Positions 20,837-30,292 of a DNA stretch of 64,000 nucleotides are shown in pieces. Made by a program: the position numbers and the translations under genes. Every line of letters starts with the position of its first letter. Position 1 is the first letter of the stretch. Where the stretch lies: positions 1,674,001-1,738,000 of the forward strand of contig NZ_NWMW01000001.1 in the NCBI RefSeq assembly GCF_002351485.1, in the 5' to 3' direction. This stretch comes from Sphingomonas spermidinifaciens (GTDB lineage Bacteria; Pseudomonadota; Alphaproteobacteria; Sphingomonadales; Sphingomonadaceae). Below the pieces are notes generated by a model. It saw only the letters and a program-made list of their open reading frames with translations, was not told where the DNA came from and ran no database searches.

Positions 20837-22176
20837 GATCCCGCGCTTCCGCCCGCGCCCGGCTTCATCAGGTCGAGGAGCGCTGCGGTCATCGCGATCG
20901 TGCCGGTGACGATCGCGGGCTCGGGCGCGATCTTGAACAGTGGCGAGTGGTGCGAGGGGACCGGCGGGCCGCCCTTCGCCGCCGCGTCGATCGTCGCCTG
21001 CGGCGTGCCGCCGACCGCGAAATAATAGCCCTTCACGCCGGTATCGGGCTCGACGAGATAGGCGAAATCCTCAGCCCCCATGCCCTTCTGCTCGAAGGGG
21101 ACGACGTTCTCGGCGCCAAGCGCCTGCACCATCGTCGCATTCAGCCGCCGCGCGAGCGCACCGTCGTTGATCGTCGTCGGCGTCCCTTCGGTCACCGTCA
21201 CCACGGGCATCCTGTCGGCGGGCATGCCGTTCAGCTCGCCGATCCCCTTGGCCACGCGGCGGATGCCCGCGATCAGCCGCGCGCGCTCGGCCTCGTCATT
21301 GGCGCGGACGGTCACCTGAAGCTTGGCCTCGTCGGAGATGATGTTGTGCTTGAGGCCGGAGTGGAACGAGCCCACGGTGATGACGCCGGGCTTCAAGGGT
21401 TGCTGCTCGCGGCTGACGAGGCCCTGCAGCGCGACGACGAGCTGCGAGGCCATATAGACGGGGTCCTTGCCCATGTGCGGGCTCGCACCGTGCGCGCCGA
21501 TGCCGGGGACGGTGATGTCGATCGAATCGGACGAGGAATATTGGATGCCTTCCGACGCCGACACTTTCCCCGCGGCCAGTTCTGATGACACGTGGAAGGC
21601 GAGTGCCGCCTCGGGCTTGGGGAACCGCTTGTAGAGCCCGTCCTTGACCATCGCCGCGGCGCCGCCCACCCGTTCCTCGGCGGGCTGAACGATGAAGACG
21701 ACGGTGCCCTGCCACCGGTCCTTGAGCGCCGCCATGCGCTTGGCCGTGCCGACCATCGCGGTGATGTGCGTGTCGTGGCCGCAGGCGTGCATCACCGGCG
21801 CCTCGACCCCGTCCACCCCGACCTGCCGCGCCTTCGATGCATAGGGAAGGCCCGATTTCTCCTCGACCGGCAGGCCGTCCATGTCGGCGCGCACGAGGAT
21901 CACCGGGCCGCTGCCGTTCCTGAGCACGCCGACGACGCCGGTGCCGCCGACATTCTCGGTCACCTGCATCCCCGGCACCTTGCGCAGCTCGGCGGCCATG
22001 CGCGCGGCGGTCTTCGTTTCCTTGAAGCTGAGCTCGGGATTGCGGTGGAACCAGTCGAACATCGCCGCCAGCTCCGCCTTGTAGTCGGCGCGGACGGCGG
22101 CGGCATAGTCGGGCTCGGCGGCCGCAGCGGGCGCAGCGATCGCGAGCGCGGCGGTGGCAAGGAACAGGTGACGCAT
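20833..22176 (-). CDS. Secreted M20-family amidohydrolase
   Basis: A 447-aa metal-dependent amidohydrolase of the M20/IAA-amino-acid hydrolase group, which cleaves N-acyl amino acids or hippurate-like substrates. The signal peptide is MRHLFLATAALAIAAPAAAA. Metal-site motifs are visible: RADMDGLPV near 117, HACGHDTH near 150, and QPAEERVGG near 184 with the catalytic glutamates; the family HSPLFK His near the C-terminus is present. The ATG at 22176 is chosen because GGGGGAG lies nine bases upstream; open frame continues far beyond it but has no homology. It precedes the DUF3617 gene by a GTGA overlap. Confidence 0.88.
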   Translation of the reverse strand: MRHLFLATAALAIAAPAAAAEPDYAAAVRADYKAELAAMFDWFHRNPELSFKETKTAARMAAELRKVPGMQVTENVGGTGVVGVLRNGSGPVILVRADMDGLPVEEKSGLPYASKARQVGVDGVEAPVMHACGHDTHITAMVGTAKRMAALKDRWQGTVVFIVQPAEERVGGAAAMVKDGLYKRFPKPEAALAFHVSSELAAGKVSASEGIQYSSSDSIDITVPGIGAHGASPHMGKDPVYMASQLVVALQGLVSREQQPLKPGVITVGSFHSGLKHNIISDEAKLQVTVRANDEAERARLIAGIRRVAKGIGELNGMPADRMPVVTVTEGTPTTINDGALARRLNATMVQALGAENVVPFEQKGMGAEDFAYLVEPDTGVKGYYFAVGGTPQATIDAAAKGGPPVPSHHSPLFKIAPEPAIVTGTIAMTAALLDLMKPGAGGSAGS

Positions 22177-22269
22177 CGACAGGAACTCCCCCATTTTCCG
22201 CGAGCCTAGGCGCGAGGACGCTTTGACCGCAAGCGGCGGGATGCGGGCCGGTGCGCGCCGGGCTATGTC

Positions 22270-23310
22270 ATGGCCATGGAGATCGACGAACAACGGGCGT
22301 GGGACGCCTTCGAGCGGCGCGACCGGGCGGCCGACGACCGCTTCGTCGTCGCGGTAACGACCACGCGCATCTACTGCCGCCCCTCCTGCCCCGCGCGCCG
22401 GCCGCGGCGCGAGCATGTCCGCTTCATGGCCGACGGCGCGGCGGCGCGTGCCGAGGGCTATCGCGCCTGCCTGCGCTGCCGCCCCGACGAGGCGGCGCGC
22501 GACCGCGAAGGGGTGGCGAAGGCGCTCGCGCTGATCGAGGCGGCGGAGACGCCGCCGTCGCTGGACGAGCTGGCGGCGGCGGCGGGCTATGCGCCGCATC
22601 ATTTCCACCGGCTGTTCAAGCGGGCGCTGGGGGTCACACCCGCCGCCTATGCGCGCGGTCGTCGCGCAGGCCGGGCGGCCGAGGCGTTGAGCGAGGAGGG
22701 CGACGTGACACAGGCGATCTACAAGGCGGGCTATTCGGGGCCGAGCCGCTTCTACGAGGAGAATGGCGCGCGCCTCGGCATGGCGCCGAGCGCCTGGGCA
22801 CGCGGCGGCGCAGGGGTGACGATCCGCTGGACGATCGCGACGACCAGCCTCGGGCCGATGCTGGTCGCCGCCACCGACAAGGGGCTGTGCCGCGTGTCGT
22901 TCGACGAGGACGAGGCAGCGCTCGCCGCCCGCTTCCCGCGCGCCGCGATCGAGCCGGGCGGCACCGCGCTCGCCGACCTCGCCGCGCGCGTGGTGGCGGA
23001 AGTCGAGGCGCCGGGCCTTGACCCCGACCTGCCGCTCGACGTCGCGGGGACGGCGTTTCAGGAGGCGGTGTGGCAGGCGCTCCGCCGCATCCCGGCGGGC
23101 AGCACGATGAGCTATGCCGAACTCGCCGCCGCGGTCGGCCGGCCCGGCGCGGTGCGCGCGGCGGGGTCGGCGTGCGGGGCGAACAACGTCGCGGTGGTCA
23201 TCCCCTGTCACCGCGTGACGCGCAGCGACGGCACGATGGGCGGCTATGCCTATGGCGTCGATCGCAAGCGGACGCTCCGCGCGCGGGAAGGCGTGGTGGA
23301 TCCGGATTGA
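22270..23310 (+). CDS. ada: Bifunctional DNA repair methyltransferase/regulator Ada
   Basis: A 346-aa Ada protein that removes methyl groups from phosphotriesters and O6-methylguanine and, once methylated, activates the adaptive response. The N-terminal zinc domain has C36, C40, C67 and C70 (YCRPSC and ACLRC), and the nucleophile is C36. An AraC-type helix-turn-helix lies near residues 80-170 (AAAAGYAPHHFHRLFKRALG). The C-terminal methyltransferase domain has the PCHR active site with Cys at about 313. It is divergent from the M20 gene. A second ATG at 22276 is an equally possible start because neither has a clear ribosome site. Confidence 0.92.
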   Translation: MAMEIDEQRAWDAFERRDRAADDRFVVAVTTTRIYCRPSCPARRPRREHVRFMADGAAARAEGYRACLRCRPDEAARDREGVAKALALIEAAETPPSLDELAAAAGYAPHHFHRLFKRALGVTPAAYARGRRAGRAAEALSEEGDVTQAIYKAGYSGPSRFYEENGARLGMAPSAWARGGAGVTIRWTIATTSLGPMLVAATDKGLCRVSFDEDEAALAARFPRAAIEPGGTALADLAARVVAEVEAPGLDPDLPLDVAGTAFQEAVWQALRRIPAGSTMSYAELAAAVGRPGAVRAAGSACGANNVAVVIPCHRVTRSDGTMGGYAYGVDRKRTLRAREGVVDPD

Positions 23311-23370
23311 TGCGTCGCCCCAGCGAAAACTGAGGCCGCTTACGGCTCGGACCGTGGCCGCGCCGAGCAA

Positions 23371-24879
23371 TCACTCCACTTCAGCGTCGCTCTCGCCCGC
23401 CAGCGCCTTGCGGGCGGCGGCAGCATCCTTGGCGTCGATCGCGGCCATCAGCGCCTTGATCTGCTTTCCGGCCCCGCCATGCGCGTTGAAGGCGAGCGGC
23501 GCGACCAGCGCGCGCGCTGCCTCGGCATCGCCCGCGGCGACCTGCTCGACCGCGGCGAGCATGCGGAGTTCCTCGGCCTCGGGCGCTAGCGTCTGCGCAT
23601 AGACGATCGCCTTGCGCGCGGTTTCCGGGATCGCGCCGACCGTCGCCGCATAGCTCTGATAGAGCATCAGCATCGGCAGCGGATCGTCGGGATCGCGGCG
23701 GTTCGCCGCGAACAGCGGGGCACGGATCGCCTTCAGCGTCGCAGCCGATTTGTCCTTGCGCGCCTCTGCCTGCGCCGCCAGCGCCATGCTGCGATAGATG
23801 AGCCCCTGGCGCGATGTGGGGTCCGCGGCGAGCGCGCGATCGGCGGCGGCTCCCGCCTCGGCCACGTTGCCCGCGTCGAACTCGGCCTCGGCAAGGACGC
23901 CCTGCGCAAAGGCGTCCGTTGGATGGGGTGCGATCGCACGCCGCGCCTTGGGCAAGAGCTTGCGCGCCTCTTCGGCGGTCACGCCGTGCGTGGAGACGAT
24001 ATGGATCGGCATCGCCGCCGATTCGGCCGCGCTCATCGTGCGCACCGTCACCGCGCCCGCCCGGATCACCGAGGCGGGCACGCGCAGCCCGGTCAGCTTC
24101 TGGCCTGCATAGCGATCGAGCTCGCGGTCCAGCGCCTTGAGGTCGCCAAACGCCGCGGCCGCCGCCTCGACGCCCTTCCGCCCCGCGTTGATCGACCGGA
24201 TATAGGCGCCAAGCTGTCCCTTTCGCGCATCGGCGAAGTGGAGATAATGCGTCAGCAGCCAGCCGCGGCCATAGATCGCCGACATCGGCAGCTTCGTCGA
24301 CTCCGGGTTGAGCAGGCGGTCTAGCGTCACCCGCTCGCCCGACAGCACCTCCCATGCGCGGTGGTTCGCCGGCAGGCCGAACGTCACCGATCCGTCCTCC
24401 TCGAACCGCGCGGTCGAATGGAACTCGGCATAGCCCTCAGCCAACCACGCGGGATAGGCGGCGTCGAAGTTCCGGAACATGAAATGATGGGTGTATTCGT
24501 GGAACAGCACGATTTCCGCCGACAGGTCGCCGCGGCGGCCGATCCCGGCGCGCCCCGGCACGAACGCCATCGAACCGCGGGCGCTGGCGCGATAGAAGCC
24601 GGCAACGCTGTCCTGCCGCGCCAGCCGCTCGATCGCGTCGATGCCGCCGCGCAAGATGTAGACGTTGAGCCGCCCCGCCGCGCCCCGGTCGCCGGGCGGC
24701 ACGCTGCGAACGATACGCATCGCCGCATCGAGCCGCTCGAGCCGTTCGGCCAACTGGCGAGCGTTCTCGGCCTGGCCTTCGGCGAAGACACGTACGTTCG
24801 GCCCGGTGGCCTCGTACCAGTCGGCATGCGCAACCCCGATCGCGGCCCAGCACAGCCAGAGCGCCGCCCACCACCGCAT
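23371..24879 (-). CDS. Secreted HEXXH metallopeptidase-like protein with TPR-like repeats
   Basis: A 502-aa protein with signal peptide MRWWAALWLCWAAIGVAHA. A gluzincin-like zinc site is visible: HEYTH (H127, E128, H131), with E148 in AEGYAEF as the likely third ligand. Helical, TPR-like segments of about 35 residues follow in the second half (ARRAIAPHPTDAFAQGVLAEAEF near 320). This fits the peptidase-MA-like/DUF1570 type of membrane-associated zinc peptidase. It lies 60 bp downstream of the protease gene and shares its strand. The substrate is unknown. Confidence 0.72.
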   Translation of the reverse strand: MRWWAALWLCWAAIGVAHADWYEATGPNVRVFAEGQAENARQLAERLERLDAAMRIVRSVPPGDRGAAGRLNVYILRGGIDAIERLARQDSVAGFYRASARGSMAFVPGRAGIGRRGDLSAEIVLFHEYTHHFMFRNFDAAYPAWLAEGYAEFHSTARFEEDGSVTFGLPANHRAWEVLSGERVTLDRLLNPESTKLPMSAIYGRGWLLTHYLHFADARKGQLGAYIRSINAGRKGVEAAAAAFGDLKALDRELDRYAGQKLTGLRVPASVIRAGAVTVRTMSAAESAAMPIHIVSTHGVTAEEARKLLPKARRAIAPHPTDAFAQGVLAEAEFDAGNVAEAGAAADRALAADPTSRQGLIYRSMALAAQAEARKDKSAATLKAIRAPLFAANRRDPDDPLPMLMLYQSYAATVGAIPETARKAIVYAQTLAPEAEELRMLAAVEQVAAGDAEAARALVAPLAFNAHGGAGKQIKALMAAIDAKDAAAARKALAGESDAEVE

Positions 24880-24939
24880 GTCCGCCTCCCCCGTCTTCCC
24901 CGAGCCGAGGCTAACGCGCGGCGGTACCGCCGAAAAGCC

Positions 24940-26469
24940 CTAGCGTGCCGGCGAACAGCGATAGACGAGGCGCTCGTTGGGCAGTTGCGGGAGCGCCGCG
25001 CGGATGGCGGATTGCTGGCTCGCCAGCGCCGCACGCGCCGTTTGGTCGGCGCTGCACTGCTTGAGCTGCACCTCTTTTCGCAGCGCCCGCGCCTGCGTCA
25101 TCTGGTTCGCCGACAGCAGATAGCGGGTGTTGGTATAGGTTCGGCTCGCCGGGTCGAACTCAAGGAGCGAGACGGTCTGCTCGCCATCGGGGACGAGGAT
25201 GCGTGCCCAGCGCTTTCCCGCCTCGGCATATTGCGTCCGCCCGTTGACGCAGCCGTCGCGGCCCCAGTCAAGCGCGACAGGATCGGTCGCCGACACGGTG
25301 ACGCGGCTGCGTGAAGGATCGATGGTGCAGGCGAGCGCGCCGATCGCCGCGCGCGGATCGGCGGCGGCAATGGTCGGCGACGGGCTCGGCGCAGCGGCCC
25401 GCGCGCGCGCCTCGGCCCGCTCGGGATCGAAGGCGGGACGTAGCAGAAAGACGAGGATGGCGGCCAGCATCAGCGCCGCGCCGCCGCCGCCCGCCCACAT
25501 CGCCTCGCGCTGCTTGCCTCGCTGATAGAGGAGGCCTGCGCCGCCGACCGCCAGCGCGCCGACGACGAGCAGCAGCGCAGCGATCCCGAGGAAGTTCTCG
25601 CGCGTCCGTTCGTTGGCGTCGCGCGCTTCCTCGATCGCGGCGAGGCGCGCGGTCGCGGCCTTCTCGGCCGCCTCGCGCACGGCCGCGGCTTCGGCGGCGG
25701 CGGTGCGCGCATCGGCGTCCCGCTCGCTCGCCAGCTGCGCCTCTATACTGGTGCAGGGAACACCGACGCTCTGCACTTGCTGCCCGGCTTCGCGCAGGAA
25801 CGCCATCAGCTCGGCATCGGCGATGGCGAAGCCAAAGCCCGCATCGCCGTCGTCGGCACGGGTGATCGCCGAATTGACGCCGATGACGCGGCCACATCGG
25901 TCGAGCAGCGGACCACCCGAATTTCCGCGCGCGATCCCAGCCGTGTGCAGCAGCACCTGCGTGCCGCCGAGCGTCCGCGCGCCCGAGTAATTGCCCTGGC
26001 TGCGCACCGGCGACAGCGGCCGGATGAAGTCGGCGGCCGACCGCGCAACTGCAAGATCGACATTGCCCGGATAGCCGAGCGACACCAGCGCCTCGCCATC
26101 CTCGACCGGGCCGGAATAGAGCGTGAGCGGCGACAGGCGCACTTCGCCGAACTCGATCAGCGCCAGGTCGCGGGCGGGATCGACCGCGATCAGCCGGCCC
26201 TGCACCGACCGCTCGCCCTCGCTCGGCACCACGCCGATGACGACATTGTCGGGATATTGCGCCGCCAGCTCGACGACGTGCGCGTTGGTGACGACGCGAT
26301 TGGGGGCGATGGCAAAGCCCGAGCCGTGGCCGAAGCCCACCACCTCGTCGCCGTCCATCGCGACCGTGACGATCCGAACCACTCCCCGCGCTGCCGCCGA
26401 GATGTCGTCGGCGCGCGCGGGCGCGGCGCCGAGCAGGAGCATCGCGAGGAAGATGACAAGGCGGCTCAA
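24940..26469 (-). CDS. Membrane-anchored trypsin-like serine protease
   Basis: A protein of about 509 aa with a DegP/trypsin-type domain. Catalytic residues are visible: H64 (TNAHVV), D101 (ARDLALIEF) and S184 (ARGNSGGPLL). A coiled-coil, Ala/Glu-rich segment follows near 225-280, then two membrane helices near 290-345, and a C-terminal domain of about 160 aa that I cannot name. No PDZ domain is seen. A TTG start at 26469 is preferred because CGGAG lies seven bases upstream and a good signal peptide follows. Another TTG at 26532 overlaps the priA stop. It lies directly downstream of priA. The target is unknown. Confidence 0.75.
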   Translation of the reverse strand: MSRLVIFLAMLLLGAAPARADDISAAARGVVRIVTVAMDGDEVVGFGHGSGFAIAPNRVVTNAHVVELAAQYPDNVVIGVVPSEGERSVQGRLIAVDPARDLALIEFGEVRLSPLTLYSGPVEDGEALVSLGYPGNVDLAVARSAADFIRPLSPVRSQGNYSGARTLGGTQVLLHTAGIARGNSGGPLLDRCGRVIGVNSAITRADDGDAGFGFAIADAELMAFLREAGQQVQSVGVPCTSIEAQLASERDADARTAAAEAAAVREAAEKAATARLAAIEEARDANERTRENFLGIAALLLVVGALAVGGAGLLYQRGKQREAMWAGGGGAALMLAAILVFLLRPAFDPERAEARARAAAPSPSPTIAAADPRAAIGALACTIDPSRSRVTVSATDPVALDWGRDGCVNGRTQYAEAGKRWARILVPDGEQTVSLLEFDPASRTYTNTRYLLSANQMTQARALRKEVQLKQCSADQTARAALASQQSAIRAALPQLPNERLVYRCSPAR

Positions 26470-26528
26470 GGCGAAGCTCCGTCGAATGGCGCGGGCTTCA
26501 ATCCGCCAGACGCCCGACGGGTGCAAGA

Positions 26529-28700
26529 TCAAACGAAGCTGTACGGATCGACATCCACCGCGACGCGCACCTTGGCGGGCCAGTCGACGCCGCCCAGCCA
26601 GTCGCGGATCGCCTCCTGCACCGGGAACACGCGGCGCGCGTGGACGAGGAGGCGGAAGCGGTGGCGGCCGCGCAGCATCGCGAGCGGGGCGGGCGCCGGG
26701 CCGAACACGTCCATGCCCTCGACCCGCGGTGCAGCGCGGCCGATCGCCCGCGCGGTGTCGTGCGCGGCATCCTTGTCCTCGCTCGACACGATGATCGCGG
26801 CGAACCGGCCGAAGGGGGGTGCGTCGGCCTCCTGGCGCGCCTCAGTCTCGGCCTCATAGAAGCTTTCGGCATCGCCGCTGACCAGCGCCTGCATCACGGG
26901 CGCCTTGGGATCGTGCGTCTGGATATAGACGTGGCCGGGCTTGGTGCCGCGGCCCGCCCTTCCCGCCACCTGCATGATCTGCTGGAAGCTGCGCTCGGCA
27001 GCGCGCAGGTCGCCGCCCGCCAGACCCAGATCGGCGTCGATGACGCCGACGAGCGTCAGGTCGGGGAAGTGATAGCCCTTGGTGACGAGCTGCGTGCCGA
27101 CCACGATGTCGATCTCGCGATGTTCCATCCGCGCCACGAACTCGGCCGCCTTGGCGGGAGACCAGATGGTGTCGCTGGTGACGATGGCGATGCGTGCGTC
27201 GGGCCAGAGCGCCGCCGCTTCGTCGGCGATGCGCTCGACGCCGGGGCCGCAGGCGACGAGGCTCTCCTCCTCGCCGCATTCGGGACAGGCGCGCGGCGTC
27301 GGCATGACATGGCCGCAATGATGGCAGGCGAGGCGGCGGATCAGCCGGTGCTCGACCATCCAGGCGGTGCAATTTGGGCATTGGAAGCGGTGGCCGCAAT
27401 GTCGGCAGAGCGTCAGCGGCGCATAGCCGCGGCGATTGAGGAAGAGGAGCGCCTGCTCGCCCCGCTCGAGCGTCGCGTCGATCGCACGCGTCAGGGTGGG
27501 CGCAATCCACCGCCCGCGCGGTGGCGGGTCGCGCAGGAGGTCGATCGCCTCGATCGCGGGCATCTCCGCCGCGCCGTAGCGACCGGGCAGCTTCAGCTCG
27601 GCGTAGCGGCCGAGCGCGACCTGATGCCTTGTCTCGATCGCAGGCGTGGCGGTGGCGAGCACCACCGGGCACCCCTCGAACATCCCGCGCATCACCGCGA
27701 CGTCGCGCGCGTGGTAGTGGACGCCGTCCTCCTGCTTGAAGCTGGTCTCGTGCGCTTCGTCGACGACGATCAGGCCGAGCTTGGGATAGGGCAGGAACAG
27801 GGCGGAACGCGCGCCGACGACCACCTTTGCATCGCCGCTGGCGATCGCACGCCATGCGCGGCGACGCTGCGACTGGCGCAGGCCCGAATGCCAGGCGACG
27901 GGCTCGCAACCGAATCGCGCGTGAAAGCGCTTGAGAAAGGGCTCGGTCAACGCGATCTCGGGCAGGAGGACGAGGGTCTGGCGATCCATGCGGATCGCCT
28001 CGGCCACCGCCTCGAAATAAGTCTCGGTCTTGCCTGAGCCGGTGACGCCGTCGAGCAGGAACGGCTGGAACGCCGCGCCAGCCACCGCCCCGCGCAGGGT
28101 GGCCGATACCCCGGCCTGTTCGGGCGACAGGTTGGGCGGAGCGTAGTCGGGATCGGGCGCGGAATAAGGCAAGTCGACATCGACCTCGACCGCCTCGATC
28201 GCGCCGGCCTTCACCAGCCCGCGGATCACCGCGTCGCTGACGTCGGCGATGGCCGCGAGTTCGCGCACCAGCCCCTGTCGGTCCCCAATCCGCTCGAGCG
28301 CCTGTGCGCGCTGCGGCGTCAGCCGGTCAGGGACATGGCCGGTCGCTCGGTACTCGATTGCGAGCTTCGCGCCCTCTAGCGCCGAACTCGACGGCAGCGC
28401 CATCCGGACGACGCCGGCGAGCGGCGCGAGATAATAATCGGCAGTCCACTCGATCAGGCGGCGAAGCGGCGTCGGCAGCGGCGGCACGTCGGCGACGGCG
28501 ATCAGGTTGCGCAGCCGATTGTCGCCGACTTCCTCGGTCGCCAACCGATCGGCGTCCCACGCGACGCCCAGCAACTGCCGCGGCCCCAGCGGCGCGACGA
28601 CCACCGACCCGGGCTCGACGCGCATCCCTGCCGGCACGCGGTAATCGAGCGGGCCGAGCGCCGAGTTCATGACGATCACGCGGGCACGCTCACCGGGCAT
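26529..28700 (-). CDS. priA: Primosomal replication-restart helicase PriA
   Basis: A 723-aa DEAH-box 3'-5' helicase that reloads the replisome at stalled forks and recombination intermediates. Walker A GVTGSGKTE lies near residue 228 and VVDEAHE near 320. The zinc-binding cysteine cluster is at about 443-490 (CRHCGHRFQCPNC, CHHCGH, CPECG), and conserved helicase motif VVGTQLVTKGYHFP is near 540. The length is normal. The next gene downstream, the membrane protease, is read immediately after it. It has no obvious functional link to the protease. Confidence 0.95.
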   Translation of the reverse strand: MPGERARVIVMNSALGPLDYRVPAGMRVEPGSVVVAPLGPRQLLGVAWDADRLATEEVGDNRLRNLIAVADVPPLPTPLRRLIEWTADYYLAPLAGVVRMALPSSSALEGAKLAIEYRATGHVPDRLTPQRAQALERIGDRQGLVRELAAIADVSDAVIRGLVKAGAIEAVEVDVDLPYSAPDPDYAPPNLSPEQAGVSATLRGAVAGAAFQPFLLDGVTGSGKTETYFEAVAEAIRMDRQTLVLLPEIALTEPFLKRFHARFGCEPVAWHSGLRQSQRRRAWRAIASGDAKVVVGARSALFLPYPKLGLIVVDEAHETSFKQEDGVHYHARDVAVMRGMFEGCPVVLATATPAIETRHQVALGRYAELKLPGRYGAAEMPAIEAIDLLRDPPPRGRWIAPTLTRAIDATLERGEQALLFLNRRGYAPLTLCRHCGHRFQCPNCTAWMVEHRLIRRLACHHCGHVMPTPRACPECGEEESLVACGPGVERIADEAAALWPDARIAIVTSDTIWSPAKAAEFVARMEHREIDIVVGTQLVTKGYHFPDLTLVGVIDADLGLAGGDLRAAERSFQQIMQVAGRAGRGTKPGHVYIQTHDPKAPVMQALVSGDAESFYEAETEARQEADAPPFGRFAAIIVSSEDKDAAHDTARAIGRAAPRVEGMDVFGPAPAPLAMLRGRHRFRLLVHARRVFPVQEAIRDWLGGVDWPAKVRVAVDVDPYSFV

Positions 28701-28737
28701 GCCCCCGAGATAGCGGCTGTCGGCACGAAAGAAAGCG

Positions 28738-30168
28738 TTACGCGCTCGCCGCCCTGGCCGTCCCTCGGCGCTCGCGCTTGGCGTTGTAGAGCGCGGTGTC
28801 GGCTGCGTGGATCAGGTCGCGCGGATTGGCCATGCCGGGCTCGAAGGTTGCCCAGCCGATCGTCCCGCCGACACGCAGCTGCGCCTCGCCCAACGCGATC
28901 GGCCGCGCGAGCAGGTCGAGGAGGCGAGCGACGCGGCCGCCCATGTCGCGCGTCGCCGCCCCCTCGAGCACCAGCGCGAATTCGTCACCGCCCAGACGTG
29001 CGGGAAAGCAGTCGCTCTGCCACTCTCCGCGCAATCGGCGGCCGTGCGCGCGCAGTACATCGTCGCCCGCCATATGGCCGTGGGTATCGTTGACGCGCTT
29101 GAACCCGTCGAGATCGACAAGGATCAGCGTCAGCGCCATGCCATCCCGGCGCGCCCGGTCGATTGCCGCCTCGAGCCGCTGGTCGAATGCGGCGCGGTTG
29201 GCGATGCCCGTCAGCGCATCGACATGCGCGCTGCGGCGCAGGTCCTGTTCGAGCAGGTAGCGCGCGGTCACGTCCTGGAACACGCCCGTCACTGCAATGG
29301 TGCGACCGCCGGCACGCTCGACCTCGCCGATCCCGCGCACGCGCAGCCGCTGCCCCTGGGCGGTGTCGAAGTCGACCTCGTACTCGAACGGTTCGCCCGT
29401 CTCGATCGAATGGGCAAGCGCCCCGCTGACGATCGCACGCGCGTTCGCGGGATAGAAATCGAGCGCGGTGGCAAGATTGGGGCGATAATCCTCGCCCACC
29501 TCGTGGATGCGCCGCACGCCCTCGGACCATTCGACCGTTTCGGCGACGGGATCGAAGCGCCACGAGCCGATCATCGCCATCCGCTCGGCCTGGCGGAAGA
29601 TGCGGTCCTTGCGTACGAGCTCGGTCGCCTGTTCGTGGGTCCGCCGGGCGAGCGTCAGCGCGTCGCGAGCGGCACCCCGCGCGTCGATCAGCGCCTCGGC
29701 GACGCGCCCGAGCCGGATCAGCGCCGCGCACTGATCGGCGCTGATGTCGCGCGGCGCGGTGCCGAGCACGCAGATCGCGCCGATCGGCGCGCGCGGGCCG
29801 CCGCCGGCCCGCACCCGGATCGGCACCCCGGCATAGAAGCGCAGGTGCGGGGCCTCGCGCACCAGGACGCTACCCGCGAAGCGCGCGTCGATCGCGGCGT
29901 CGGTCGAAACCAGCATTTCGGGCTCGCCGAGCGTCTTGTCGCAGAAGCTTTCGCCGCGCGGCAGCGGCGGCGCGTCGATATTATGACTCGCCATTACGTG
30001 CTGATGGGTGGCGTCGATCAGCGTCAGGGCCGCCATGTCGGTGCCGATCAGGCGTGCGGCCAGCGCTGCGAGCGCCTTGAACTCGGCCTGCGGCGCCGCC
30101 CCGATCAGGCCGAGGGCGTCTAGGACCCTCAGGCGGTGCGCTTCATCGAAGGGCGGGTGCGCGTTCAT
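28738..30168 (-). CDS. GAF-PAS-GGDEF diguanylate cyclase
   Basis: A 476-aa soluble sensor enzyme that makes c-di-GMP from two GTP. The GAF domain covers about residues 25-165, with the typical ESFCDKTL near 73. A PAS/PAC domain follows at about 185-305 (SWRFDPVAETVEWSEGVRRI). The C-terminal GGDEF domain has DALTGIANR near 317 and the active-site GGDEF at 393-397. No RxxD inhibitory site is found in front of the GGDEF motif, so product inhibition may be absent. The gene is divergent from the transaldolase and 37 bp from priA on the same strand. The signal is unknown. Confidence 0.9.
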   Translation of the reverse strand: MNAHPPFDEAHRLRVLDALGLIGAAPQAEFKALAALAARLIGTDMAALTLIDATHQHVMASHNIDAPPLPRGESFCDKTLGEPEMLVSTDAAIDARFAGSVLVREAPHLRFYAGVPIRVRAGGGPRAPIGAICVLGTAPRDISADQCAALIRLGRVAEALIDARGAARDALTLARRTHEQATELVRKDRIFRQAERMAMIGSWRFDPVAETVEWSEGVRRIHEVGEDYRPNLATALDFYPANARAIVSGALAHSIETGEPFEYEVDFDTAQGQRLRVRGIGEVERAGGRTIAVTGVFQDVTARYLLEQDLRRSAHVDALTGIANRAAFDQRLEAAIDRARRDGMALTLILVDLDGFKRVNDTHGHMAGDDVLRAHGRRLRGEWQSDCFPARLGGDEFALVLEGAATRDMGGRVARLLDLLARPIALGEAQLRVGGTIGWATFEPGMANPRDLIHAADTALYNAKRERRGTARAASA

Positions 30169-30292
30169 GGCCGAGCGTTAGGCCGCGGCCGGTTAATGGC
30201 GGGTAAGGGCAGCGACCGGCGGTTCGGACTGTACGCGCCCTCACCCAGCCGGTAGAGGCCCGGCAACGTTCTTAAACTGCGAGGCCGGGCCA

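Noticed and set aside
22177..23370. N-terminal extension of the M20 amidohydrolase to 845 codons
   Set aside because: The extra 398 residues lie antisense to ada and lack homology; a signal peptide and strong ribosome site mark the start at 22176.
26470..26532. TTG start at 26532 for the protease (TTGA overlap with priA)
   Set aside because: It would place a 21-residue basic extension before the signal peptide, while TTG 26469 has a CGGAG site. It remains possible.
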